Shown piece after piece: positions 42,501 through 50,636 of a DNA stretch of 64,000 bases (its first letter is position 1; each line of letters opens with the position of its first letter). The notes below the pieces were generated by a model, which was not told where the DNA came from, did not search any database, and saw only the letters and a list, made by a program, of their open reading frames with translations. A program made the translations under genes and the position numbers. Source of the stretch: Rhynchopus sp. YZ270_cl-10 (lineage: Eukaryota; Euglenozoa; Diplonemea; Diplonemida; Diplonemidae); the NCBI GenBank assembly GCA_964035575.1, contig OZ037921.1:62001-126000 (forward strand), read 5' to 3'.

Positions 42501-45381
42501 TGCACCGGAAGTGTCTCTTCATCTTCACATAAGCCTCTCTGAGTACCGATAGCACCACTCCATTGAAGCCCAGTCTCGCTGCAAGGCACATCGCGATGTT
42601 GATGGGGACGGTATCAAAGCACTTCTTAAAGTCTATGGCTACTCCAAAGATGTGTTCACCGGTGAGGTGTGCGCATTCTAACTGTGCTGCGAGGTGCCAG
42701 TACAAGTCCTCCGTCCCGTGTTTGGGCCTGCACCCGTGCAATCCTGCAGGTGACAACTTGTCCAACCACGGAAAGGCGGATTGAGCACGTATCGATGCCC
42801 ATATCCTATAGAGGACCGCCGTGATGGTGATGGGTCGTTGCGACAGGGGGTCTCCATCACTGTCTGGTTTCGGGATTAGCGGCACCAGTGCTTGCATGAG
42901 GGCTTCAGGCCACACGCCGTCCCGTTCGACGGCATTTAGGCATTCCACAAGGATGGCGATGATAGAGTCAGGTAGCTGTTCCACTTCGTGTGCTCTCCAT
43001 CCGTGCATGCCTGGTGAGGTGGTACGCTTCATACGTTTGAGTGCCTTGTGTACATCTTCCACCTTGATGGGTTCACAAGTCATGTCTTCTGCCGCCGGTA
43101 GTACATCTTCGTACACTGCGAGGAAGGAGTCCCAACTTGGCTCGGGTGAGGAGGCGTATTTTTGGAATATACCACCCCATGCCTGGTTGTCTCTGAGGAG
43201 GGAGTCAACCTTGGCTGGGTCAGCCGTGAGAGTGCCATCTTGTTGCTTCATGAACGCTGCCGGCGTGGTGAAGCGGTCAGCCACATAGTCGAAGATGGCA
43301 CCTTGACCTTTGCTCCCAACGTTTTGCATGGTGTGCTTCCAATGCAGACTGCGTTGTGCCTTCATGGCGGCAAAGGCTTCTCTCTGGGAGCCTTCGAGTT
43401 TCTCTAGGAGGCGGTGCAGGTAATCCACTCCGGGGTTTGGTACGAAGAGGGCCTCAGTGATCTCATCCCTCAGCGGGCCTCCTCGGAGTCGGGACAGCGC
43501 CTCCCACGCGTACCTCTCCCTGCGGGTCATTGCGTACGGCTTGTCCACAAGCAGTCTGGCCCTTCCTATTTGGAGAAGCGTGCGTAGGTTTCCCATGACA
43601 GCGTCCCTCGCCCTTGTTAGCTTTGAGGACGCCCCATTTTTGCTGCTGTGCTTTGTGGCGTGCCTGGCCGTCTTCACAAGGGATGTCTCGCTTCGCCCGC
43701 AGTAATCAGAATGTGGGGACGCTATGCTGTCCTCATGGAGGAGGAGTAGGAACTTCTCACCCACCTCTGCAAACTCAGCAAGCTTGCTTTCTCCTGATGC
43801 CTCGCTCCTGTCGTTTTTCTCCAGCTGGCTAGCAAATGCCACCGCAGTCTCTGGGGTGTTCCTTGGTCTATCCAGTGGGAAGGGCTTGGGGAGCACGCAT
43901 CTCCGGGTGCGGCCAGAATATACGTTTAGGTCGAGGGTGAAGGTGAGCGGTACATGTGTCGGGAAAGGGCAGTCGTCGAAGCTGGAGTCAACTGTCACTT
44001 TATAGATCGCTGGTGCTGCCGTCGCATTCGCCAGGCACATATCAATCCGCGTTCCGTTCGAGTTGGCCGTTCTGCAGGTGAAAGGTGGAGGGGTCCGTTG
44101 GGCAGCGGCTAGGCTCTCCGCCACATCAACCCATCTTCCAGATCTCTGCGCTGCCGCAAGAGTGACGCTATTGGAGGCGTTGCAGTTGAAGTCCCCGATG
44201 ATGATGACTGGGACTGCGTGACCCAGGCCAGTTGCCATCTCCAATGCGTCCTTGATGAGTGCTTCTCGTTCGGCCGCCGCCTCCTGGCCTGCGTGTGCGT
44301 AGAGGGAGATGACGTGGAAGGCAGCCCCTGCGCCCACCGCAACAGCTGTGTGGACCACCCTCGTTGAATCGTGACAGCGTTTTTCCACCGGTGATTTAGG
44401 CGCGATGGTTTGCGCTATCAGGCCACTCTTGGTCATTATCGCCACGCCTCCCGGTGCGATTTGCTGGCGCTCGCCTCCTCCCGTCTTTGCGAGGGCCTTT
44501 CCCCAGTGTACCTCCCTTCCTTTTGCGTGGAAGTATTGCCCATGTGTGCCCATGTGTTCCTTCCCGACCCTTGTCTCCTGTAAGGCAAGGATATCAGCCG
44601 GGAGGTCAGCCACGTCACGGTGGTGCGTTTGCAGCGACGTTACGTTGATGGTGGTGATGGTTAGGGGTCTGGGTGCGGGTGTAGGCGGAGCTCGGGGTTG
44701 CCGTCTGTTCCTGTTCGCCGGAGACGGTGCCTCGAGGGGGAGAATGCCGTTCTGACAGGCTCGTAGACTTCGGAGGAGAGCCATCGGGATTCTGAGTATG
44801 TCATAATGCTCAGGTCTGTACGTTAGTCCCAGCACACGGTTCCGTTGGGCAGGGCAGCCCTCACGTCGCAGTGTGCCACGACTTCCCGTGCTGGCGTTGA
44901 GGACCCATACCTCCGCCTTGAGGATCGTCGCTGCCGCCTGCAAGCAGAGGTGGTCCCCGTAGGTGCCGTCACGGCTCATGTGGTCCAGGTATATGCTGAA
45001 CGAGGTCGTGGCTGCTGCCGGCCCGGCTTCATACAGGTACCTGGACTCTTCGTTTGTGCGCAGGTGGCTGATGACGTCTCTGCGCAAGGAGGCCGCACAT
45101 ATACTCCCGGTGCATTGTGAGGCGAGCGCCCTAAAGAGGCAGTTGCCGTCCCCAGGGATCACGTGACGGGAGGTGTGCAAGCTCGCTGCTGTCCGGTCCA
45201 GCCACACATTATTCTCTGCTCTCTCTGCAATAGGGTCATCCCCCCCGCCTCTCATATTTGTACGATGCTTCCCGCACGCGGACGCGCATCCAATCTTTGA
45301 GTCGATGCTCATCTCTGGAGATGCTGGCGTTGTCACAAGCGGGAGATATACTTTCGGAGGGACTGCTAGGGTCGCCGTCAT
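39541..45381 (-). CDS. LINE ORF2: OTU protease, AP endonuclease, reverse transcriptase, RNase H
   Basis: 1946 aa from the first in-frame ATG (MTATLAVPP, 45381); the frame is open 48 codons further up to a GTG. Positions below count from that GTG. The OTU domain has GDGNCLFRAL at 125-134 (Asp126, Cys129) and HYDIL at 240. The APE-type endonuclease has INVTSL (293), LQETR (315), GDFNCN (444), TRIDMCLAN (492) and PTHVPL (522). The RT spans about 815-1110 with AIDFKKCFD, GIMQGCPLS and catalytic FVDD (1054-1057). The CCHC motif is CPYC...H...C (1399-1417). RNase H spans 1605-1740 with Asp1609, Glu1652, Asp1679 and Asp1729/1731. A Cys/His-rich tail lies near 1890-1960. An OTU-type cysteine protease is unusual in LINEs; I recall protease-bearing Dualen/RandI elements of algae but see no restriction-like endonuclease. 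Confidence 0.9.
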   Translation of the reverse strand: MTATLAVPPKVYLPLVTTPASPEMSIDSKIGCASACGKHRTNMRGGGDDPIAERAENNVWLDRTAASLHTSRHVIPGDGNCLFRALASQCTGSICAASLRRDVISHLRTNEESRYLYEAGPAAATTSFSIYLDHMSRDGTYGDHLCLQAAATILKAEVWVLNASTGSRGTLRREGCPAQRNRVLGLTYRPEHYDILRIPMALLRSLRACQNGILPLEAPSPANRNRRQPRAPPTPAPRPLTITTINVTSLQTHHRDVADLPADILALQETRVGKEHMGTHGQYFHAKGREVHWGKALAKTGGGERQQIAPGGVAIMTKSGLIAQTIAPKSPVEKRCHDSTRVVHTAVAVGAGAAFHVISLYAHAGQEAAAEREALIKDALEMATGLGHAVPVIIIGDFNCNASNSVTLAAAQRSGRWVDVAESLAAAQRTPPPFTCRTANSNGTRIDMCLANATAAPAIYKVTVDSSFDDCPFPTHVPLTFTLDLNVYSGRTRRCVLPKPFPLDRPRNTPETAVAFASQLEKNDRSEASGESKLAEFAEVGEKFLLLLHEDSIASPHSDYCGRSETSLVKTARHATKHSSKNGASSKLTRARDAVMGNLRTLLQIGRARLLVDKPYAMTRRERYAWEALSRLRGGPLRDEITEALFVPNPGVDYLHRLLEKLEGSQREAFAAMKAQRSLHWKHTMQNVGSKGQGAIFDYVADRFTTPAAFMKQQDGTLTADPAKVDSLLRDNQAWGGIFQKYASSPEPSWDSFLAVYEDVLPAAEDMTCEPIKVEDVHKALKRMKRTTSPGMHGWRAHEVEQLPDSIIAILVECLNAVERDGVWPEALMQALVPLIPKPDSDGDPLSQRPITITAVLYRIWASIRAQSAFPWLDKLSPAGLHGCRPKHGTEDLYWHLAAQLECAHLTGEHIFGVAIDFKKCFDTVPINIAMCLAARLGFNGVVLSVLREAYVKMKRHFRCNGSVGEPFTPTNGIMQGCPLSVILINIVISVWMREVDSKGAETTSFVDDIYATAPSHQLQQMAVDRTVIFSHHTQMDISVSKSLTFSTCRTRPCEIKVINVQTGELMCHNPPTFLPVKNSFDSTGVMQHAQPGTNLSSLPVSNRISNRSSNAVKNLGRVRSLPTPVNHRDHIAAMTAGSKCYYGASVTYLSPEKRAKLQKNFTAAVWTGPSRRAVVAVMHILQHGHRLDPEMVFHIRRLRAWIKQMRRENCRHLCAVAWQHRDSLSYGPFFLLNESLNALGWDWVAPNQVRFTNESGDQTLLDVDTLTEKQATSVEAEARHKLRNALMRSLANKRSSDYDGLQHGVDGRVTRHLLEDPESNLTGYQKGILRSIIAGAMTTTGRSGLITDGCPYCETEARETVRHMWWECSAWEEVRSRHPVAAADRTDWPNCLVICGVAPRYRHDCHDNVLPRDDHERIALVRNLQRLFIEIVRQRQIRDDRPAESARHHRLVDYPWGWSSPQPMRVQLPSLRYQDVGAIWKHSEDLWYATNHWVNSLQWAHNGSEHSVSYIELAIDFELTTGLSLPGIKNRRYQPYCASQTVCTVRNTLEGRQGTEVFFDGGARQNGTVFARAGAGAVVYIDGVKAASVATPLPFARSNNVAEYEGASSGLCLLRDLPPEVCGQATIYGDSKLIIEHIKGNTTCKENLQPFLHRIRAQIRDLQPRYVIEWRHVKRNLNTDADALSNEAMDTVEVARAEQLSQAAAEYPLFQKSVWAKALSLQSLTRDLRSVVQVDSWTRGKEGGVTSLTALGGTVVQGVNRRAVLSAKTEAVLRHLNAHNIRSEQPHGPSSILYEESQAWAARFYPQDHYAANWTEASSQARGRAAVDTAAFRSRPPRPAPAGARKNAKIISCESHGKVRCVSCVKVRAVVETCCNLHHREDDGLELVMDFCLSHRLTRCGACHLDRKSLNECCHSCHPQFKHAAQEGIQPLHHRHDPSGASAVT

Positions 45382-45499
45382 GAGAGGTAGGGGGATGATA
45401 TGCTGAGGGTGCTGGGGTTGAAAGGATGGAAGTCGGGATGGAATGGTGATCGTTGGAGAGGGAGGGTTTGAGTTGTGTGAGGGGTTCGTTTGAACAGCC

Positions 45500-47623
45500 T
45501 CATTGCCGATCCTGATTGCGTTCACGGGGGACTGTTGCGAAGCTCGTGATGAGCGGCTGCCCTGCGGACTTGGTCCCCTTTGTCGCCGTCGGTCCCTTCC
45601 CTTTCCCTTCCTTCGCTTGTGGTTTCGGGCCCACGCTGTACGGCCCTGTCACGATCTTCTTAGCCCGGTTGAACGTATCGGCGATCTGTTCCATCCGTGT
45701 AGCCCGCGGCATTTCCCCCGCGCTCCGGGCGATGGACCTATCGTGGTTGTCGCTCGGGGCTGAGGTGGGCTTTTGCTGGGGGAGATTCGGCGGTGCCTCC
45801 TGCACCAGTGGCTTCAACTGCTGATGCGACGCTGGTGGTTGCTGCTCAGTCCTATCATGTGTGCTGACGACGTGTTCCAGCGCCGCTTCCACCTCACCAT
45901 TGTGTTTGCACTGGTGACGCATCGCCTGCTCCTGGTCCTCCTTTATCCGTTGCGCTTCCCCGTCCACGGCGGCGAACTTGATGGTGGCGGCGTCAACCAG
46001 GTTGGCCGTACCCCGCTGTGTTTGCATCAGGGCCTCCTTCGTTTTGGCTTCGAGAGCGTGGTTGCGCTGCCGGGCCAATGCCGCCTCCTCCTCTGCTTGA
46101 CTCCGGAGGAGGTTGACTTCGTTGCTGAGGCGGTTCGCTGCGGCTGTCAGCCTGTCGTCGGTCTGGTGCGCCTTCTTCAGGGCCTCTTCAGCCATGGCTG
46201 ATACCACAACAGTATCAGCTGCCGCCTGCTGCGTGCGCCTGCCCTGTTCTTGCAGCCCTTCCTGGAGGTGGGGAACAGCGGCCTCAGCTCTCTTGTGTGC
46301 CTCCACGAGCTGTTCAGCCGTGCTGCTGGCGGTGGTAGCTTTCGCCGCAACCTCGGTTGTCCACGCGTGCAACTTCACGTACGCGGACTGCAGCTCCTCC
46401 GCCTGCTGGGTCTGCTGGCTTGCGGTTCTGGTTGACGTGTCTTGTGCCTTGTCTTGTGCCTGCGTCACTTGCATCACCCGTTCCTCCAACAGCTCCATTC
46501 TGACCGCTAGTTGGGTGGCAGCGGGTGCGCCGGACTGCACTCCAGAAATGGCTTTGACGATGACCTGCTGCTCCTTCTTTTGGTTGTGGAGTTGAAGGCG
46601 GATGTCTTCCATTTCCTCCCTCTCAAAGGTAACGACCCTCAGATTAGTGGCGGTGGCTGCTTCGAGTGCATTGGTCGCCTGCTTTGCCGCGCGTTCCGCC
46701 TTCTTCTTCACTGCCTGCAGTTCCGTGGACACCCCCACCTGGTCAACGGCCAGCGCCTTGGTGGCCCTCACCTCTTCGCGGAGCTGCTCGAGGAGGAGCT
46801 GCGTGCCTTCTGCGTTCTCCACTGCCTTCTCCGTCATCTGCCTTGTCACGGCAGCTGCCTCCTCTTTCGCCCGCTGCAACGCAGCAGCAAACTCCTGCCG
46901 CAGCTGTGCAAGCTCAGGTGCAGGTGTAGTAGCGGGTGCAGTAGCGGGTGTAGCAGCGGGTGTAGCAGACACAGCAGGTGTAGCAGGCACAGCAGACACA
47001 GGTGCAGTAACCTCACTAGGCGCAGACGCAGCAGCAGTGGTGGTTGTGACTGGAACTGTAGGGGAGGGCAGTGGTGTGGCAGGTGTCGTGGGCGTTTGCT
47101 TGGTGCGGTCCTGGGCGATGACCTTCAGCACCGCGTGGAGGTGCGCGACGGGGACGACGACGTCCTTCGCGGTGTAGCCCCTACCACCTCCCCGCCCACC
47201 TGTTCGCTTGACGCCTTGCAAGGCCGCCAACAGGGCCGCAATGGCGTCCTCGTGTGCGCGGTGCTCCTTCTTCAGCCGCTTTTCCTCCTCCCTCCTTTTC
47301 CGCTCGGCACGGATGGTGTCCATGTCCTGGATGGACATGCGGTGCCCGTTGATGTCGAGCTCTGTGTTGGGGGGCGGATGCGGGGCGGTGACCTGAAGGA
47401 CGTCCGCCTTCCTGCCCGTCACCTCGGCTTCCCACTCCATCTGCTTCAGCATGGCCGTGGCCTGTGCCTGCAGGAAGCTGGAGGGGAAGGGGTGGATGCG
47501 GTATTCCCGCGGTGGTTGGAGTGTCAGCACGAGGGGGCGCACTACCTGCTGTCCGGCTTGTTCGCCGTCGAGAATCTCGACGTTGCCGGGGGATGCCGCA
47601 TGGAGGCCAGCCGGGTTTTGCAT
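45500..47623 (-). CDS. LINE ORF1: long coiled-coil protein
   Basis: 707 aa from the ATG at 47623. Residues 1-170 include a charged helix (AERKRREEEKRLKKEHRAHE) and a GGRGGGRGY patch that may bind RNA. A Thr/Pro/Ala linker follows at about 180-230. From there to about 610 it is Ala/Gln/Glu-rich heptad coiled coil, and the end is basic (KEGKGKGPTATKGTK). LINE ORF1 proteins form trimeric or multimeric RNP scaffolds, and this fits by position and coiled coil. No CCHC knuckle or RRM is visible. Its stop overlaps the ORF2 frame by 26 nt; ORF2 may be reached by reinitiation or frameshift, which the sequence does not decide. Confidence 0.8.
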   Translation of the reverse strand: MQNPAGLHAASPGNVEILDGEQAGQQVVRPLVLTLQPPREYRIHPFPSSFLQAQATAMLKQMEWEAEVTGRKADVLQVTAPHPPPNTELDINGHRMSIQDMDTIRAERKRREEEKRLKKEHRAHEDAIAALLAALQGVKRTGGRGGGRGYTAKDVVVPVAHLHAVLKVIAQDRTKQTPTTPATPLPSPTVPVTTTTAAASAPSEVTAPVSAVPATPAVSATPAATPATAPATTPAPELAQLRQEFAAALQRAKEEAAAVTRQMTEKAVENAEGTQLLLEQLREEVRATKALAVDQVGVSTELQAVKKKAERAAKQATNALEAATATNLRVVTFEREEMEDIRLQLHNQKKEQQVIVKAISGVQSGAPAATQLAVRMELLEERVMQVTQAQDKAQDTSTRTASQQTQQAEELQSAYVKLHAWTTEVAAKATTASSTAEQLVEAHKRAEAAVPHLQEGLQEQGRRTQQAAADTVVVSAMAEEALKKAHQTDDRLTAAANRLSNEVNLLRSQAEEEAALARQRNHALEAKTKEALMQTQRGTANLVDAATIKFAAVDGEAQRIKEDQEQAMRHQCKHNGEVEAALEHVVSTHDRTEQQPPASHQQLKPLVQEAPPNLPQQKPTSAPSDNHDRSIARSAGEMPRATRMEQIADTFNRAKKIVTGPYSVGPKPQAKEGKGKGPTATKGTKSAGQPLITSFATVPRERNQDRQ

Positions 47624-47653
47624 TGTGATAGTGTTAATTTCCCTCGTTCCCCC

Positions 47654-47709
47654 AGTGTGTGTGTGTGTTTGATAACTAGTAGGGGTAATTCTTGCTCAGA
47701 ATATGGCCC

Positions 47710-47712
<3 letters not shown>
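47654..47712 (+). repeat. Direct repeat at the 5' side of the LINE
   Basis: Partner of 39467-39523, with one extra GT unit, and followed by a pure GT run of about 28 bp (47713-47741). Confidence 0.75.
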
Positions 47713-47743
<31 letters not shown>

Positions 47744-48623
47744 AATGATCCCTAGATAAAACAAAAGAGTAGTTAAAAACGTGCTAAACGCAGTCAGTCG
47801 AGCAAAAGGGGGGTGAAAAGTGTCAGGATTCTACGGTGGTTTTCAAAAGTTTGGCGCGGGGTTTTTCACAGTACACCCCATATTTTTTTCTTGGCAATTA
47901 TTTTTGTTGTTGTTTTCCACACATCTTCCTTCAACCCCTGTAGGATCAGTTTGTTAATTTTTGAAAACCTAAAATAACACATTTCAAGGGGCGCACATTC
48001 AGGTTTTTATTCACCTGAAAAAAAGAGAAGTCACGTTTTGAAAAACCTGAAAATGCCAAAAAGTGCCCTCAAAAGTGTGCCTTTTATATGGGCATGTTCC
48101 CACCCATTTACCCACAGGGTTGAAGGAAGATTGTGGGGAAAACGCATAAAACCCTGAAACAAAAAGGATTGTCGTGAGGCCGTCCCCTCGGGGAATTTCT
48201 TCTACAATACCTACACAGGATGTGTCATGGGTGGACGACACGCTGCACCCCCCTCAAAGATTTCCTTCTACGACAGTCTGGTGAGACACCGAAATGTCAT
48301 TTTTTTTATACACTACTTTACACAACATTCGTTTAGTACTAGCCAGTTCCTTAGGGAAGCACCGCAGGCTGTATTGGTCTGGGGATTCTCCGCTTCTTGC
48401 AGTGAAACGAGATTAAAAAAAAGTAGAAATAAAAGACAAATCTTGAGATGAAATTGTGTGCCTGAGCATCATCATCTTTTGGTGGAATTAGAGACACTTC
48501 TGCCTCCCTGGATGGAGCAACTTGAGTTGGAGCAAAAGGAAAGAAGAAACACACGGATTAGTTTTTTTTTCCAAAACATCAAAATAGTAGTTTGCATGTG
48601 TCAAAAAAATACACAACTCCTCT
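47713..48623. other. Intergenic DNA with GT microsatellite and a dispersed repeat
   Basis: Holds the GT run, the copy of the 19092 repeat at 47818-47995, and an inverted pair around TTCCTTCAACCC (47912 and 48112). An H1-like hairpin AGATGA...TCATCT lies at 48444-48478. No gene seen. Confidence 0.5.
47818..47995. repeat. Dispersed repeat, partner of 19092-19270
   Basis: Same ordered blocks as the 19-kb copy. Here it continues into an inverted arm (to about 48145) that the 19-kb copy lacks. Confidence 0.6.
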
Positions 48624-50636
48624 CTACAGCGATCTGATTGCAGCGGCAACTTCGTCGAGCACAGTTTCGTCCTGTATTTTAATTTTGTGTGTATTTGTTT
48701 AGATTTCTTTTTCGGAAAGAAGAAAGGGGAAAAAACATACGTCAATCGTTGCAGGGAAGGTGTACTTATCGTTGTTGAGCATACGGCGAATAATAACTCG
48801 CAGGACTTTTCCTGAACGTGTTTTCGGAAGACGCGCCAATGGTACTGCATGCTTGAGCCGCGCAAATCCCCCCACGTGTTGAGTTACGAGTTTGTTTAGT
48901 TCTGTGATGGTGTCGGGTGTGGACTCGGCACCAGCCTTCATGACATAGAAAGCGACAGGCACTTCGCCCTTGAAGTCATCTCGCTTGCCGACAACGACAC
49001 CTTCTGCAACGTCTGGGTGGTGCGCTATCGCCTCCTCTACACTCCCGGTGGAGAGGCGGATGGCACCTACGTTCATGATATCGTCCGTCCGCGTCAGAAT
49101 GTGAACATGCCCGTCTCTGTCAATGAAGCCAGCGTCCCCACTCACATACGACCGTCCATCCTCTGTGAGGTATTTTCTCGCAAACTCGCCCACCTCAGCC
49201 CCCCAGAGTCGGTTCACCATCCCAGGCGGCAAAGGACGGTGGATCACGATGCTCCCAAACTCAGTTTCATCCTCCAACTCACCACCTGACAGCGCATGAG
49301 GCGAGTTCTCGTCGTCCGCCAGCACTGCAACCTTCCACCCAGGCACCGGAAGGCCTGCCCCTTTTGATATTTTCGTATCGGGGTTGAGCCCCACGCAGGG
49401 TGATGTGATTGGCCAGCCGCTCTCGGTTTGCCACCAGTGGTCGAACACCGGAATTTTTGTTAAATTTTCGGTCCATTCGAGAGTGTCGGAGTCTGAGCGC
49501 TCCCCAGCAAGGAAGATGTGTCTGAGGGAGCTGATGTCGTAGCGCTTGCGGAGTGTGCCTTCGGGGTCTTCGCGCTTCACTGCGCGCATGCCGGTGGGGG
49601 AGGCGAACATTGCGTTGACTTTGTACTCTTCTGCGAGACGCCAGTAGGCGCCTGCGTCAGGTGTCGCGACAGGCTTGCCTTCGTAGACAACAGATTGGCA
49701 CCCAGCCAGCAGGGGGCCGTACACGATGTAGGAGTGGCCTACCACCCACCCGATGTCCGATGCGGCAAACATGACCTCCTGTTGGTCCAGCCCGTAGACA
49801 GCCTTCATGCTCCACTTCAGCACCGTCGCGTAGCCGCCGATGTCGCGCACCACGCCCTTTGGCTTGCCTGTTGTCCCCGAGGTGAAGATCAGATACGACA
49901 GATCCGAGCCGTTCATGAAGACAGGGTCAATGGTGGCAGGGGAGGACGCGAGCGCGTCGTAGAAGTCTGCCTCGTTCCTGCTGGTGTTGAGGTCGCAGAG
50001 AAGCTCCTTTCTGCGGACAATAACTCTTTTGACTGTGTCGTGCACACCAGAGAGCTGCAGCGCCTGATCGAGCAGGGTCTTGTAGTCGACCACCTTGCCT
50101 GGAAGGGGAAGCCCGCATGAGGTTGCCACGATGAGCTTGGGTTGGCACTCCTGGATGCGCTTTGCAAGCTCTGTTGCAGCGAAGCCACCGAAGCAGACAA
50201 CGTGCACAGCACCAATGCGGGCACAGGCAAGCATCGTGCACTGTGCTTCCAGCGTCATGGCCATGTACACCATGACACGGTCGCCAGGCTGCACACCTTC
50301 CTTGACAAGCATTGCGGCAATGTTGCTCACCATGTCTAGCACCTCGCCGTACGTCATGGTGCGCTTCTCCTCGGCGACGGGGCTGTCGTAAAGAAGTGCC
50401 GGCTTGTCCTTCAGGCCGTTCTCGCAGTGCACATCCACCGCGTTGACACATAGGTTTGTCCGTCCGTCAGTGAACCACTCATCGCCATGAGGCGTCCGCT
50501 TCAACACCTGGACGGGCTCCTTCTCCCAGTACAAGGATTTCGCGTGTTCACCCCAGAACCCTGCAGGGTCCTCAACAGACTGCTTCAGTGCTTCACGATG
50601 CCCGCATTTAGTGGCCAAACACACGGAACGACGCAT
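48624..50636 (-). CDS. ACSS3: ACSS3/PrpE-type acyl-CoA synthetase (propionate or acetate), two exons
   Basis: Exons are 48741-50636 and 48624-48671; the intron 48672-48740 is 69 nt (GTATGT...TACAG). The spliced end reads PATIDDETVLDEVAAAIRSL, a typical family terminus. 647 aa. It forms acyl-AMP and then acyl-CoA. The adenylate-forming motif is YLIFTSGTTGKPKGVVRD. GWVVGHSYIVYGPLL, YEGKPVATPDAG and DHWWQTESGWP are closer to PrpE/ACSS3 than to AcsA. The hinge region reads DDIMNVGAIRLSTG, where the family usually has NVAGHRLSTG. The catalytic Lys is in KTRSGKVLR. No clear mitochondrial presequence: the start MRRSVCLATKC is short and basic. The ATG at 50636 is the first before the conserved N terminus. 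Confidence 0.92.

Larger units (their letters stand above)
39524..47653 (-). mobile_element. Full-length LINE (non-LTR retrotransposon) with two ORFs
   Basis: Transcribed right to left. It has a 30-nt leader, ORF1 (47623-45500), a 26-nt frame overlap, ORF2 (to 39541) and a 17-nt trailer ending in a C/T run. A 57-bp direct repeat flanks it, consistent with a long target duplication made by target-primed reverse transcription. Both frames are uninterrupted and the flanking repeats are identical apart from GT number, so the insertion is young. It sits between the ankyrin gene start and the acyl-CoA synthetase end without breaking a recognised gene. About 8.1 kb. Confidence 0.85.

Noticed and set aside
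39541-45381. A restriction-like endonuclease at the LINE ORF2 C terminus
   Set aside because: The C-terminal Cys/His cluster lacks the spaced acidic and Lys residues expected, so only the APE endonuclease is called.
46511-47755. 414-aa plus-strand frame opposite LINE ORF1
   Set aside because: Antisense shadow of a GC-rich coiled-coil ORF. Cys/Gly/Arg-rich composition, no domain.
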